A DNA stretch of 64,000 nucleotides from positions 5,438,501 through 5,502,500 of the forward strand of contig NC_052668.1 of assembly GCF_016802725.1 (NCBI RefSeq). The letters run 5' to 3'. Both the position numbers and the translations under genes were made by a program. The number at the start of each line of letters is the position of its first letter. The first letter of the stretch is position 1. Below the pieces are notes generated by a model. The model saw only the letters and a program-made list of their open reading frames with translations. It had not been told where the DNA came from and did no database searches. The DNA is from Solenopsis invicta (Eukaryota > Arthropoda > Insecta > Hymenoptera > Formicidae). Below, in pieces: positions 45,001 through 56,669 of this stretch.

Positions 45001-45258
45001 CGATGCAGAGAATTGTTTTAGTAATTTGTCCAGAAGAGAAATCGTGTCGCAAGTATTATTGCTTTTGGAGAGCTGATTTTAAATGGTACGAGATTATAAA
45101 GATGTAAGTAAATGATTTATAATCGATGAATGTATTTTGCATTATAAGGAAATTTCATGTACATTAGGTCGTAGCAAATTTCTCATAAAAGATTGATTCT
45201 ATTTTAGTAATTTTTTTGTTACTGCTTTTAGCATTATTCATAGTTCCTGCTTTGCAAG

Positions 45259-47860
45259 ATGTACGACAAACACATGTTATTGGAAATTTTATTACATCCA
45301 GACCTTTGCACAATGCAAAATAATGGCAGATCTTACCCACCGTCGAAGGAAATATATAGTACAATTTCACAAAAAATGAAGGAATTCAATAGCGATATAA
45401 CATCCAAACACATATATGTTCTGATTAATGAAAATAGAAACGGATTTAAAAACAAGATTATGGAATTTTTCAATATTGACAGAGAAAATGTGGAGACATC
45501 TTATAACGTATCATCTACATCCATCGAGATTGACACAAATTAGCATTTAAAAAGCACGATGTCCTCTGTCCAATTTTGCAAAATGTTACATTAGTATTGA
45601 AGGTACTTGAAAAGAATGCAAAGCCATTATGAAGGGTAAAATTATGCACCGACCACGCGATAATGTTGATGTAAAGATTATATAATATAGTTGAAGAAAA
45701 CCATACTTATAAGAAAAAACGACAATTAAGAGACTATTAAAACGTCGTCAAATTGTCACCAACGTTTTAATAGATAAAAAAATAGATGCCGTAATTTTTC
45801 GGAGGCAGGAGGCTAAACGTCTCAAAGATTTTGGCGATGTTGAACCTTCAATAATACCCAATGCTGCTGTGTTGCGGAAAGCAAAAGAACAAGTGTTAAT
45901 AGAACGCTACGGATTTTTATACGCAAATCTGGCCCTAAATCTTTTACATAGTGCAAAAGAAGGGAAATACCTTGGCGCTATACATAATGTCGGATTGTTG
46001 TAATTTTTTTGTATATACTGTAGCATCGAACAACAATTATTATATAAAAGTAGAAGCAAAAGTAAAAGCAAAAGAAATTCAACAGGTTTTATAACAATCG
46101 ATGCTACTGGTAGTATCATAAAACAAAATTCTAATTGCGAGCCACTAGTTTTTTTTGTATAAATGTATGTATGTAAATAATGATGGAAGTATACCAGTTT
46201 ACCAAATGGTTTCGGCGGATCACAAAGCAATGTATATTGCATACATTCTACAAAAAATAGTATCTCTAGAAAACGAACCTCCGCGTAGGGTTGTTAATGA
46301 TTTCAGTTGGACAATTTTAATTGTTGTCGCTCAAGTATTTGCAAATTGTGTTGATTTACAAAATTATTTAAAGAAGTGTTTTAACATTTTAAATGGTTGC
46401 AACGACATACTTCCATCTTGTTTTATAAGATTAGATGTAAGTCATTTTGTATCCATAATATCGAGATGGAATTGTCTTAAACAAAAAGTTTATAAGTCAC
46501 GTGTTAGAAAAATTTACTTACGTTCTCTATGTCAAGCATACAAAATGACGTAACTTGAAGAACTGCGTTTATTTTTTGAAGCTATTCTTGTTGTGGCATT
46601 AAGAGAGTATATTGGTTTTAATGAAAATAGAAAGGAATTGTCGTCTGAGTCGCATTGAACATACATAAATATCATAATAAAAGACGTATCAGCACCTGAG
46701 GTTTCGAGTGAAGCAGAAGACGAAAATTTTTGCAATGAGGTAGATAATCCGAAACAGACGGATAATCAACATGTTTCTAACTGGGTTTGGTGGAATGACG
46801 AAATATAGCATAATGCTCAAAAAATAACAATTAATTGCACTGAGGGTACAGCAATAAATGCATACTATATTCCTAATCTTGCAAAAATAATGAAAACGCG
46901 TTTAATGACATATATAGCCCTTTGGAGTATAATAATGCTGTCACATTTTCAGATAAATACTAATATTGCCACTTCTACTTTTGTTGAAGCGGAATTTGCA
47001 GAGCTTAAAAATTGTGCCTTTAAAGAACAATTATGAGGGCTGATAAATTTGTATACGAACATTTGGACTACATAGATAGCAAGTTAAAATTATCATCATG
47101 CCAAAAAGATTTTAATGTGGACTGCATACAACAAAAAAATAAATTAAATGATTATTCCTCTGCAAGTTCCGCTTCAATGAAAACGCAATCAGAAACATCT
47201 ATTGAAAGTCCTTTTTCCGAAGCAAGTAACTGTCAAGTAGCAAAACAAGATAATGAAACGAGTAACGTAACAAGTGATAATATCATTAATAAAGAAGATT
47301 TACCAAGTTTACAAAAAGTAGAATTTAATATCCGCAAAAATTAACGAGGACTTGATATAAATCACCACAGAAACAAAAGTCTATTGTAAAAGAACGACGT
47401 AAGCCGTCGTATTTAGACAAGTGTCTGGAATGGAACTACATTAAAATGGCAAGGGACCGAAATATTCCACTTATGCAAAATGGTAATACACGTAATAGTA
47501 TTATTAATGAAAAAGTAATTAATATTTCACAAACTTGCGCATTTGATACAATTTTTCACTAAATCGCAAGCGTCATTGCAAGCATAAAATCCTACAAAGA
47601 AAAAATAAAGATTTCAAATAACTGCACAATAAATTTAGAAATATCAATATTACAAAGCGGAAAAATAACAAAACATCACTATAGCGAAAGAGCAAAAATT
47701 TTAATAGATCTTCCGCTTCTTAATAGCGCTATAACATTGTACACTCTTATGACTTCCAAATTAAATGCAAATTGTAATGTTGCACATTTAATTATTCATT
47801 TGTTTGCCGACATACCAAGTTGTAAAAAAACCGTAGTATGTTCATGTGGTTATTATATAG
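45259..47860 (+). pseudogene. NOF-like MULE transposase, decayed
   Basis: Blocks in order: 45259-45543 (LLEILLHPDLCTMQNNGRSY, probably near the N-terminus); 45745-46003 (VEPSIIPNAAVLRKAKEQVL); 46085-46140 with ITIDATGSII, the likely first catalytic Asp; 46155-46553 (SIPVYQMVSADHKAMYIAYI, VVNDFSW, CFIRLDVSHFVSIISRWNCL, RKIYLRSLCQAYKMT); 47033-47344, a Ser/Asn-rich linker; 47400-47860 (RKPSYLDKCLEWNYI, ISQTCAFDTIF, CGYYI), a Cys-containing C-terminal domain. Frameshifts and stops separate them. The resemblance is to the NOF protein of Drosophila Foldback elements and its insect relatives. The 158-bp repeats in the arms support this. Confidence 0.65.
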
Positions 47861-48384
47861 TGTTGTAGCTTCATTAGCTACCTTAATTGTCTTACATATC
47901 CGCTTAGCAACAATTACGCCACGAGCGCCCGTTGCAGCGGAAATGCAAGATTGCAGAATTGGTCAATCGCGCGAGCAGCGTAAGCATCGCACGATTGACG
48001 CGAGCATGACCATATATGTTCACCGCGAGGGCCTAATGCCCCACCATATCAAAAATACAGAAACTATAAGTTAGGCTGCCTAATTATGGGCAGCGGGAGA
48101 TTCTTAACGCAAAGTACGAACGGCACGTGCGCGCTCCGCGATAAGTCGGACACCCCGCAAAACATTCAGCGGCCGAGTGCGCGACAACACGTGCACCGCG
48201 ATTTGATTGTATTAAGAGGAAAAACGTTTATAATAAAGTTTGGGGAATAAAAGTGTCAGTAAAAAGGTGAAAGTGTTATTTGCCACCCTGCGCGTCTTCC
48301 TCCAAGTATCCTCCTCGTGGGTCCTAACCCTTCAGACGGACCGAATCCCGAAAATTTTATCTTGTTGCACCCAGCGGTACAACA
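47861..48384 (+). mobile_element. Short solo LTR, 524 bp
   Basis: Starts TGTTGTAGCTTC and ends GCGGTACAACA, with AATAAA at about 48246. The interrupted sequence resumes on both sides when compared with the left arm (44340-44400). The target duplication is not clean. Confidence 0.65.
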
Positions 48385-48755
48385 CATGAAAGAAAAATAA
48401 TAGAGTTAAACACGAATGTAGACATTCTTTTATGTAAAGGATTACAATATACAGGGTAGTCAAAAAGTATCGGACCCTCCCAATATTTCCGTTCCCTTGC
48501 ATTTTACAAGAAAATGTTTCAGACAAAAGTTGTAGGGTTTAAAAAGATCTATTTACTGATCTTATCAGTTTGATCTTGGATGGCGTCGCCAAGGTCAGAT
48601 CGAAATTACATTAACTTTTTTAAATGGAACACCTAACTTTTTATTGCATATTCTTGTAGCTTATCTCGAGACCTTTCCAAAACACTACAAGAAAGTTTAT
48701 TTTCGTTGAGTACTTTCCGAGTTGTGAGGCTTGAAAGCTACAGTGTACTGTAGTG

Positions 48756-48960
48756 TTGGTCCAGCCAGTTAAGGCAAGAGTGGCGTGTGGGTCCGGCCAG
48801 TTAAGGCAAGTGTGGCGTGTGTCCGGCCAGTTAAGGCAAGTGTGACGTGTGTCCGGCCAGTTAAGGCAACTGTAGCGTGTGTCCGGCCAGTTAAGGCAAG
48901 AGTGGCGTGTGGGTCCGGCCAGTTAAGGCAAGAGTGGCGTGTGGGTCCGGCCAGTTAAGG
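48756..48960. repeat. Minisatellite, about 30-bp units
   Basis: Seven units of gtccggccagttaaggcaag followed by agtggcgtgt-like spacers lie between the mariner end and its transposase 3' end. Confidence 0.88.
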
Positions 48961-49016
48961 TGAATTTTATTCCAATTGGTCAGCTTGGGCAAAATATTCA
49001 ATTGTACCAAACAATT

Positions 49017-50085
49017 CACAACAAATGTTCAAATTGTTGTCCTTCAACAGCCTGGCAATGTGCCAATCTGTTATAAACAGCTGAAACCGCATTCCGGTAC
49101 GTTTCCGGCGGTATTAGTTGTACCTCTTGAGTTATTCTTCCTCTTAAATCATCTAAATCTTGAGGTTTGGTGGCATAAACTTCAAGTAACCCCACAAAAA
49201 AGAGTCAAGTGGGGTCAAATCTGGAGACCGAGGTGGCCACTCAATATGACCCCTTCGCCCTATCCACCTGTCCTGAAAGACCTCATTCAAATATTGACGG
49301 ACAATGACACCATAATGAGGTGGAGCTCCATCCTGTTGGAAATAAATTTCATCCATATTTCCACCAGCTATGTCTCGAATAGCTGGAACAATTTGTTCGC
49401 GAAGCATGACTGTGTAAACCTGTGCTGTCAAATTGCTTTCAATGAAGAAAGGACCAACTCGTCTATCATTAAGAATACCAGCCCATACGTTAAGTTTTTG
49501 TGGATATTGGGTATGATTGTCTCTTTTCCAATGAGGATTAACGTCACTCCAGTATCTACAATTGTGTCTATTTACATTTCCAGTCAGTTCAAATGTTGCC
49601 TCATCAGAGAAAACAATATTATTAAGTAATAGAGGGTCCTCGGCAATCATTTCCATCATAAGATCACAAAATTCGATGCGTCTATCAAAATCGTCTTCGG
49701 ACAACTCTTGGCACAAATGGAGTTTGTATGGATGCCATTTATTCAATTTCAAAATTTTACTGACAGATCCATGAGAGATTTCGTGTTCTTGTGCAACGCG
49801 ATCGATGGAAATATGGGGATTTTCAACGACAGACTGTAAAACATTTAATGCCTTATCATTATTTGTTGCTGTTTTACGTCGACCAGATCTTGGGCGGTTT
49901 TTAACGCTACCAAGGTCCTTGAAACATTAAATAGTACGGATTACAGTACTTTTAGAGATCCTATTATTTTCATTCCGAAAATTTTCATTAAATAATCGCG
50001 TTACTGTTTTATACCCTCTTTGTTGATCTCCCCATCCTCGCATCATTAACAGTGTTATTCGATCTTTTTCAGAAAGCTCCACCAT
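49017..50085 (-). pseudogene. DD41D (rosa-type) mariner transposase, nearly intact
   Basis: From ATG at 50085 (MVELSEKDRITLLMMRGWGD) the frame is open except for TAA at 49927-49929 (codon 53, after VIRTI). It continues through a helix-turn-helix (VAQEHEISHGSVSKILK) and the catalytic domain: VFSDEATFELTGN, FQQDGAPPHY and SPDLTPLDSFLWGYLK. The spacing between second and third Asp is 41 residues by count, the DD41D signature. A frameshift at about 49185, after GYLKF, moves the normal C-terminus (YATKPQDLDDLRGRI ... FEHLL) into another frame, ending at TCA 49017-49019. Two lesions only, so inactivation is fairly recent. Confidence 0.85.
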
Positions 50086-50744
50086 TCTTAATTAGAGTAA
50101 GGAAGAATTAAACAGGTAAGTGATAGGAAATCACGTCCACGACGTGAGTGCTGCTCGCTAAGAAGACAGCACTGCATCAAAGATACAATGTTAGAGTATC
50201 GGTAGTTCTCTAATTAAAGGCGATCTTTATTCTCTCACTCTCACAAGTACCAATGTACGAGCTCTTGAGCAAACAATACGGATCACTGATTTTAATCTTT
50301 GATTTTCTTCTGTTATTATATGTTAGTGCAGTACAATAATTTATATTAATGCCGTTCTTATTATTATTAAAATAATACTAATTTTAACATTAAAATAAAG
50401 CTCTTCAAAGATAGATTATGTATTAGAAAAAAGTATAAATAAAATCTAACATTATTTTGCAATACATTTAATAATTGTAATAATGTTACTACATGCCTCG
50501 TTGGAATTAGTAGAATCCATAATAACGGCAAAATAGTACGCTAAAAAAATTTGATTATAATTACCAAATTTGATAATATTTACAAAATATTTAATAAAAT
50601 AAAATTATTTTTGCTTATATTGATAAAATATTTCATTAATACTACTTTATTGTACATTTGATAGATACAATCAGACTTCTTTTCAATGTACAAAAACCTA
50701 ATATTTATACTTGAATAGGATATTGATATTTAAAGAATCAGAAC

Positions 50745-51160
50745 TATGGCAGGACTATCAAAAAATGCCTAAAAGTCGTCCGGAACCCGCGTTGAGATAG
50801 TACTTTTTTCTTGCGATGTCGTGCCAGTACACCGGATTAAAAATTGTTTATAATCAAATAAAGGTGAGAACTTTAATCGAAATGTATAGAAAACTTCAGA
50901 ACTATGGCAGAACTATCGAAAATTGCCTAAAAGTTGTCCGCAACTCGCGTTGAGATGGTACTTTACTCCTGCAATATCGTGCTAGTATGCCTGATTAAAA
51001 ATTGTTTATACACAAATAGAGGTGAGAACTCCAATTGAAACTTACAGAAAACTTTAGAACTATGACAGAACAATCGAAAAATACCGAAAATTCGCCCAAA
51101 ACTCGCGTTATGATGATATTTTACTCTTGCGATGCCGTGCAAGTGCGCCGTATTAAATAT
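50745..51160. repeat. 158-bp subterminal repeats, right arm
   Basis: Three inverted copies of the left-arm unit, at about 50790, 50945 and 51103 (gcgttgagatggtacttta). The right arm therefore has three units against nine in the left. Confidence 0.88.
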
Positions 51161-51969
51161 CATTTAATTGTTGTAATTTTATCCTTAAACTCTTCATAGA
51201 AGTGAAACGTAGTTAGAACTAACGGAAACTCTTGATAGATATTGTAATATTCGAATGCTTCTGACACTTTAGAGGGAAATGTACTGTACTGGTTTGTGAA
51301 ATTAGGATGACATTCTAATTTTGATATGAAATTGTTAATTATGCAAATTTTTTTTTCTACTTCTATATAAATGTGTAGCCAGCATAGAACTATCGGGAAC
51401 TTTTAGCAGATGTCGTAATATTCAAATGTTTCCCATACTTTAGAGAAGGGTGTGCTGTGCTGGAACGTAAAGTTAGCACGGTATTTTATTTTATGTTTTT
51501 ACTATAAAAAATGCGGAACTCTTTTTATCAGAAACTTTAGAACCATCAAAAATGCTACTGGAACTATCATTATTTCTTTTTAATTAATAAAATGACGTGC
51601 TAATTGTGGGAAGTGAAGGGAGAGAGTGGAGTGTATGTGAGAAGAGTGAGTGGGGAGGAAAGATGGAGTGAGTGGAGGGAGAGTAATCGGGTGGCGTGCA
51701 CGAGATAGAGAGTGTGTGGAAGCGAGAGCAGTGTAGATGTAAGGTTAGGAGTAGTAAAACGAAGAAGGATGACAAGGGGATGGTGGGAAAGAAAGAAAGG
51801 AGCGCGCGAGCGCAAGCACGGGCACGGAGTGTACAGTGAGTATTGAGACGGAACAAGCAAGAGAGTCGGCAAGCGGCGCAACGAGATGCGCACGCGCAGG
51901 CAGAGAACAGGCGGAGTAGAGATAGGCGGTCTAGGTTAGGAGAAAGCGGACGGTAAGAGAGTTACTGGT

Positions 51970-53097
51970 GTGTGGAGAGGGAAGGAAAAGAACGTTGGGG
52001 AACGAGGATTGACAGGGACAAGGGTGATGGACAGAAAAAGCGAGGGGTGGGGGCGCAGTGGGAGTACAGCGGGAGTATCAGAAATGTGGAAGTGGAAAAG
52101 AGAAGTAGAGGCAGGGTTGAAGGGAGAGGCAGGAAGAGAAGAAAAGAATGAGGGAGGGTTATTTCAGAGGAGTAAAAAGACGGCGAGATCGCCTACGGGA
52201 GGAGCGGAGGAAAGTGAGTGGATGATGATGGGGTCTATAAAGAGATGGATAGAGGAGAGAATGGAGGAAAAAATGAGGTTGTTAATGGAGGAGTTAGAGA
52301 GTATGAAAAGATGAGAGAAGGAGTGGAGGACGGACACGGAGAGAATAGAAAAAAGAGTACAAGATTTGAAAAAAAATTGGAGGACGGATTGAAGCTAAAG
52401 GAGGGAAAAGAAGAAAGAAGGGATTTAGAGAAAAGGATGGAAAGACTGGAGAGAGATGGAAGGAAAAGAGGGGAAGGAGAGAAAGGAAGTCTGGGATTAG
52501 AGGATAGAGTGAGGAAGATGGAGATGTGGGAAGGAAGGGACAAGAGAAAAAAGAGGAAAAAGATCATTATAAAGGGATATAAAACAGGGAGAAAAGATGT
52601 GAGAAGGGTGGTAGGGGATGTTCTAAAAAAAGTGCGAGCGGAGGTAAAAGTGGAAGATGTGAGAGAGGTGAAAACAGGGCGAGAGGAGCAAGGGGGATTT
52701 GCAGTTGTGAGTTTTAGGACGGAAGGGGACAAAAGAGAGGTGATGAGAAAAAAAAGTGGGCTGAGGAGGGAGAATATATGGATAATGGAGAATTTAACAT
52801 GGAAGGAAAGGCAAGTAAGGTGGAGAATTAGAGAAGTGGCAAAGGAGGAAAAAAAGAGGGGCAAGGGTGTGGGTAGGAGAGAACAGGGCGATGATCGACG
52901 GAGAATGGTGGTTCTGGGACGAGGAGGAAGGAGGGCTAAAAGATTGGAGGGGAAGAAAAAGGGGGACAAGGAGGGAAAGAAAGGGTGGTCGGGGGAAGGG
53001 AAGGAGGAGGGCAAGAAGTAGAGAAGGGAAGGGAAATAGGGAGTGGGTGGGGGGTGGGGGGAGAGGAAATGAAAGTGAGAAAAGTGCAGAAGAGTGA
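51970..53097 (+). pseudogene. LINE ORF1, broken
   Basis: Frame 51970-52314 gives a basic start and a helical segment (IKRWIEERMEEKMRLLMEEL). After a stop and frame change near 52315-52350 the coiled coil continues in 52350-53021 (EERRDLEKRMERLERDGRKR), followed by an RNA-binding-like region (KKIIIKGYKTGRKDVRRVV, GFAVVSFRTEGDKREVMRKK, IWIMENLTWKERQVRWRIRE). Another frame change near 52870 gives MIDGEWWFWDEEEGGLKDW. The order coiled coil, RRM-like and C-terminal domain is that of L1-type ORF1 proteins. Confidence 0.65.
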
Positions 53098-53117
53098 GGG
53101 GAAAAGCAAGGGGGTGA

Positions 53118-56100
53118 AGATGGCGTTTTGAAACGTGGCAGGGCTAAGGGGAAAAGACAAAGATTTTTGGAGGGGTCTGGAGAGATGGGATGTCATGCTG
53201 CTAACAGAGACGTGGATGGAAAAAAAGGCGCGGGATGGTAAGAACTAAACTGCCGAGGGGGTATATATGGAAGATGCAGGAGGCGAAAAGAAGAAATAAA
53301 AAGGGAAGTGCAATAGGAGGGATAATGATGGGAATCAGAGGGAAACTGGCGGAGAGAGATGGGGAGGAAAGGGGGGTAGAGAAAGGAGAGGGGGTCATAG
53401 TAGGAAAGGTGAGATGCAGAGAGAAGGTGTGGAGAGTGGTGGGAATGTACGTAAACGGGAACATGGAAGGAAAGTTGGGAAAAGTGAGGGGATAGATGGA
53501 GGAAGGGGAATGGAGTATAAAGACAATAATTAGGGGAAACTTCAATGCGAGGACGGGGATAAGAAGGAAGCAGGAGACAGGGAGGATGGGAGCAGGAAGT
53601 GAAAGGATAGGAAGATGAACAGAGAGGGGAGGAGATTGGTAGATTTTATAGGGAAAAGAGGATAAATTATTTTAAATGGGGCGGTAAGGGGAGAGTGGAC
53701 AAACACCGGAGGAAAAGAAGAGACGGTAATAGACTATGTGTTGGTTAGAGAGGAAGACAAGAAGGAAATCTGGAAAATGGAGGTGGGGGAGAATGTGGAG
53801 TCAGATCATCACCCATTAGTAGTTTGGATGAAGAAAGATGAAAGAGGGACAAGAGAGGGAAAAAAATAAAATTAATAGAGGGGTATAGAATAAAGAGGGA
53901 AAAAAAAGATTTAAAGAGATGCTAGGGGAGGTGGAGATAGAAGAGAGGGGGGTAGAGGAAGATTTAGAGGCGATGGGGAGTAAAATAAGGGAAGTTTTAA
54001 AAGATATAGAGGGAAAGATGGGAACAAAAAGAAAGAAGAGAAAGGTTGGATGGTAAAACGCGGAATGTAGAGACGCAAAGGGAGAGTTGAAGAATTGGTG
54101 AAGAACAGGAGAAAAGGAGGACAGATATAGGAGTAGAAAGAAAAGGTACAAGGAGTTATGTGAGAGGAAAAAGGAAGAGGAGAATAGGAGGATAGTGGAG
54201 GTAGCGAAACAAGAAGGGCAAGTCTGGGAAGTGATAAGGAGAGAAAGGAAAAGAAGGAAGCACGTGAGTAAAAATATAAAGATGCGGGAATGGGAGGAGT
54301 ATTTAAGAGGATTTTTGGGTGGAAAGAAAAGTAGTGGTAGGGTTAGGGGGAGAGAAAAGGTCGGGCTCGGAAAAGGACATAGGAGAAAAGGAGATAATAA
54401 GTGTGATAAAAGAACTAAAAAATGGTAAGGCGATGGGGATAGATAGGATACCCAACGACGTATGGAAGTACAGGAGGGAGAGAATGATAGATTGGGTATG
54501 GGGACTTTGCAATAGAGTATGGAAGGGGGAGGGATGGCCGGAGGCATGGAAGGCCGGGGTGATAGTTTCCATAGTAAAAAAGGGAGAGGAAAAAAAAAGT
54601 AAGCGAGTACAGGGGAGTGACGCTGATGCCAACGATATATAAGATATATGCGGCGGTGTTGGCGGGAAGGTTAGGGAAGGACGGAGGAGAAGGGGTTGCT
54701 GCAAAAAAGACAGGTGGGATTTAAAAAGGGGAAAGGCACTATGGATAACATATACGTTATGAACTAGTTGATTAACAGGCAATTGGAGAAAAAAGGGGAA
54801 AAAATAGTGACATTGTTTGTAGACCTAAAAGCGGCATTCAATTCAGTGGGGTAGGGATACGGTGGTAAGTGCGGGACAGAGGAGTAAGGGTGGGCCTGGT
54901 GGAGAAAAATGGGGGAATTGCTGAGGGAAACGAGATGTAGGGTGAGAGTGGGGGAAATAGAGGGGGGAACTTTTGAACGGCGAGAGGGGTGAGGCAGATA
55001 TATCGGCTCAGCTCCTTGTTGTTCAATATGGTGTTGGCGGATTTGGAAGATGAAATGAGGAGGGTGAAGTGGGGAGAAGTGGTATTAGGGAAAGACAGGA
55101 TATATGCGTTATTATACGAGGACGATATTGTGCTGATGGCGGAGGAAGAGGAAGAAATGAGGAGCATAATGGAGAGGTTGAAGAATTATATAAACAGGAA
55201 AGGGTTGGAGGTAAATGAGGAGAAGACGAAGGTGATGAGGTTCAGGAAAGGGAGGGCAGGGAAAGAAGAAAGTATGTTGGAAATGGAAAGAAAGGGGATA
55301 GAGAAAGTAAAGAAATTACTTGGGACTTACTTGGGATACAGGTTTTAGACGAATGGAGGACAAGAAGCGCACGTGAGAGAAAGGGTGAAAAAGGCAGCAA
55401 GTGTGATGGGCAGGTGTGGGGGATAGGGAAGAATAGATATGGTAAGGACTGGGGCAGAAGGGTATGGTTATTTCTCAAGTTGGTTTGGACAGTGATAAGT
55501 TATGGGACGGAGATATGAGGGTAGAAGGAGAGAGAAAGGATGGAAAGGTGCACGAGCGATTTTTGAGGTGGGTACTAGGGGTGGAGGGAATAACGCCGAG
55601 ATATATGGTGAGGGAGGAGGTGCAAAGAGAACTAATGAGGAGTAAGGCAGCAAAAAGAGCATAGGGTTTTAAGAGAAGGCTGGAGGAAGGGAAGAGAGGA
55701 GAGTGGGCGAGGAGATGTTTGGTAGAAATAAAAAGGAGGGCGGAAAGGGAAAGTGGTTGGTCGAACTGGAAAAAGGAGAGAAATGGGTTTTTCCAGGAAA
55801 GAGTAGTAGAGATAGGGAAAGTGAGTAGAGGGGAGGAGGAGAGAAGAAAACTGTGGGAGGAAATAGAAAGAAAAGAGAAAGAGGTGCAGGAGAAAGAGAT
55901 ATGGGGGAGAATAGAAAGCTCCAGGTACAACAAGTGATACAGGGAGGTGAAGGGTAAAGGAATACCAGGGTATCTGAAGAAGGGGTGGGGAGAGAGTAGG
56001 TGGGGGAGAATAGCAAAGTTTAGGTTAGGTAATAAGATGAGAGAAGGGCTATATCGGGGTGAGAGGGAGGAGAGAGAATGTAGGCTGTATGGAGGAGAGA

Positions 56101-56181
56101 TAGAGTTATGGGAGCATGTGTTTGAGGAATGCAGAAGCTGGAGGGAAAGGAGAGGGAAGAGTTGGCAAGAAGTGTGTAGTT
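53118..56181 (+). pseudogene. LINE ORF2 (endonuclease and reverse transcriptase), broken
   Basis: Endonuclease: AGLRGKDKDFWRGLERWDVM and LLTETWMEKKA at 53137-53230, later DSDHHPLVVW near 53800. Reverse transcriptase: KNGKAMGIDRIPNDVWKY (54418-54480), VTLFVDLKAAFNSV (54810-54850), then LYEDDIVLMAEEEEEM (55115-55165), where the usual YADD reads YEDD. A C-terminal Cys-His motif has Tyr in place of the second Cys (CRLYGGEIELWEHVFEEC, 56079-56135). Many stops and frame changes are present. Confidence 0.75.
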
Positions 56182-56468
56182 AGATTTTGAAGGAAAAGGG
56201 GAAGGAAAAGAAATGGATGAGCGAGCTGGAGAGCGACAGGGCGGAGTTAGGAGGAGAGAGGGAGGAGTTGGGTGAGGGGGATGGAGAAAGGGAAGGAAAG
56301 AATGGGAGACGGATGAGAGAGACCGTTCATAACGTGTAAATGTGGAATGTATATGAGGGAGGAAGGGAAGAATGAATGAGAAGCCTCAGAAGGATATTAG
56401 ATGATGATAAAAAGAAAAAAAGAAGGAATGAAGGAATAGTTGACTTGCGACAGAAGAGGAGGTCCCGG

Positions 56469-56530
<62 letters not shown>
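56469..56530. repeat. GT microsatellite in the LINE 3' UTR
   Basis: About 30 GT units. Confidence 0.92.
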
Positions 56531-56532
<2 letters not shown>

Positions 56533-56669
56533 GGCAAGCGTTTTAGGTGTAATATAGGTTTAAGATAGCGTTTAAGTATAGGTTAAGGATTGCTTTGTAC
56601 GTAATTTTGTGTTGTTTTTAATTTTGTTATAAAAAATTGTAGCCCTAAGGGGAGCAATAAATATATATA

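Larger units (their letters stand above)
48452..50170 (-). mobile_element. rosa-type (DD41D) mariner, one end not found
   Basis: The left end acagggtagtcaaaaagtat is transposon-like and begins after a tata. The transposase lies on the minus strand. A matching inverted right end is not visible near 50100-50300, so it may be truncated there; the right border is approximate. Confidence 0.6.
51604..56669 (+). mobile_element. Purine-rich LINE retrotransposon
   Basis: Flanked by an exact 19-bp target duplication TAATAAAATGACGTGCTAA (51585-51603 and 57876-57894), with a further element inserted in its tail. It carries ORF1, ORF2 with endonuclease and reverse transcriptase, a GT microsatellite (56469-56530) and an AATAAATATATA tail. 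The plus strand is strikingly G+A-rich throughout. The family is common in hymenopteran genomes (Jockey/R1 supergroup by my judgement). The element looks near full length but is inactivated. Confidence 0.82.

Noticed and set aside
52235..53014. Long minus-strand Ser/Pro/Phe-rich ORF (also 53816-54547, 54303-54782 and 55475-55933)
   Set aside because: Antisense of a purine-rich LINE; stops are rare there because of composition. No motif, and the plus strand carries the recognisable proteins.
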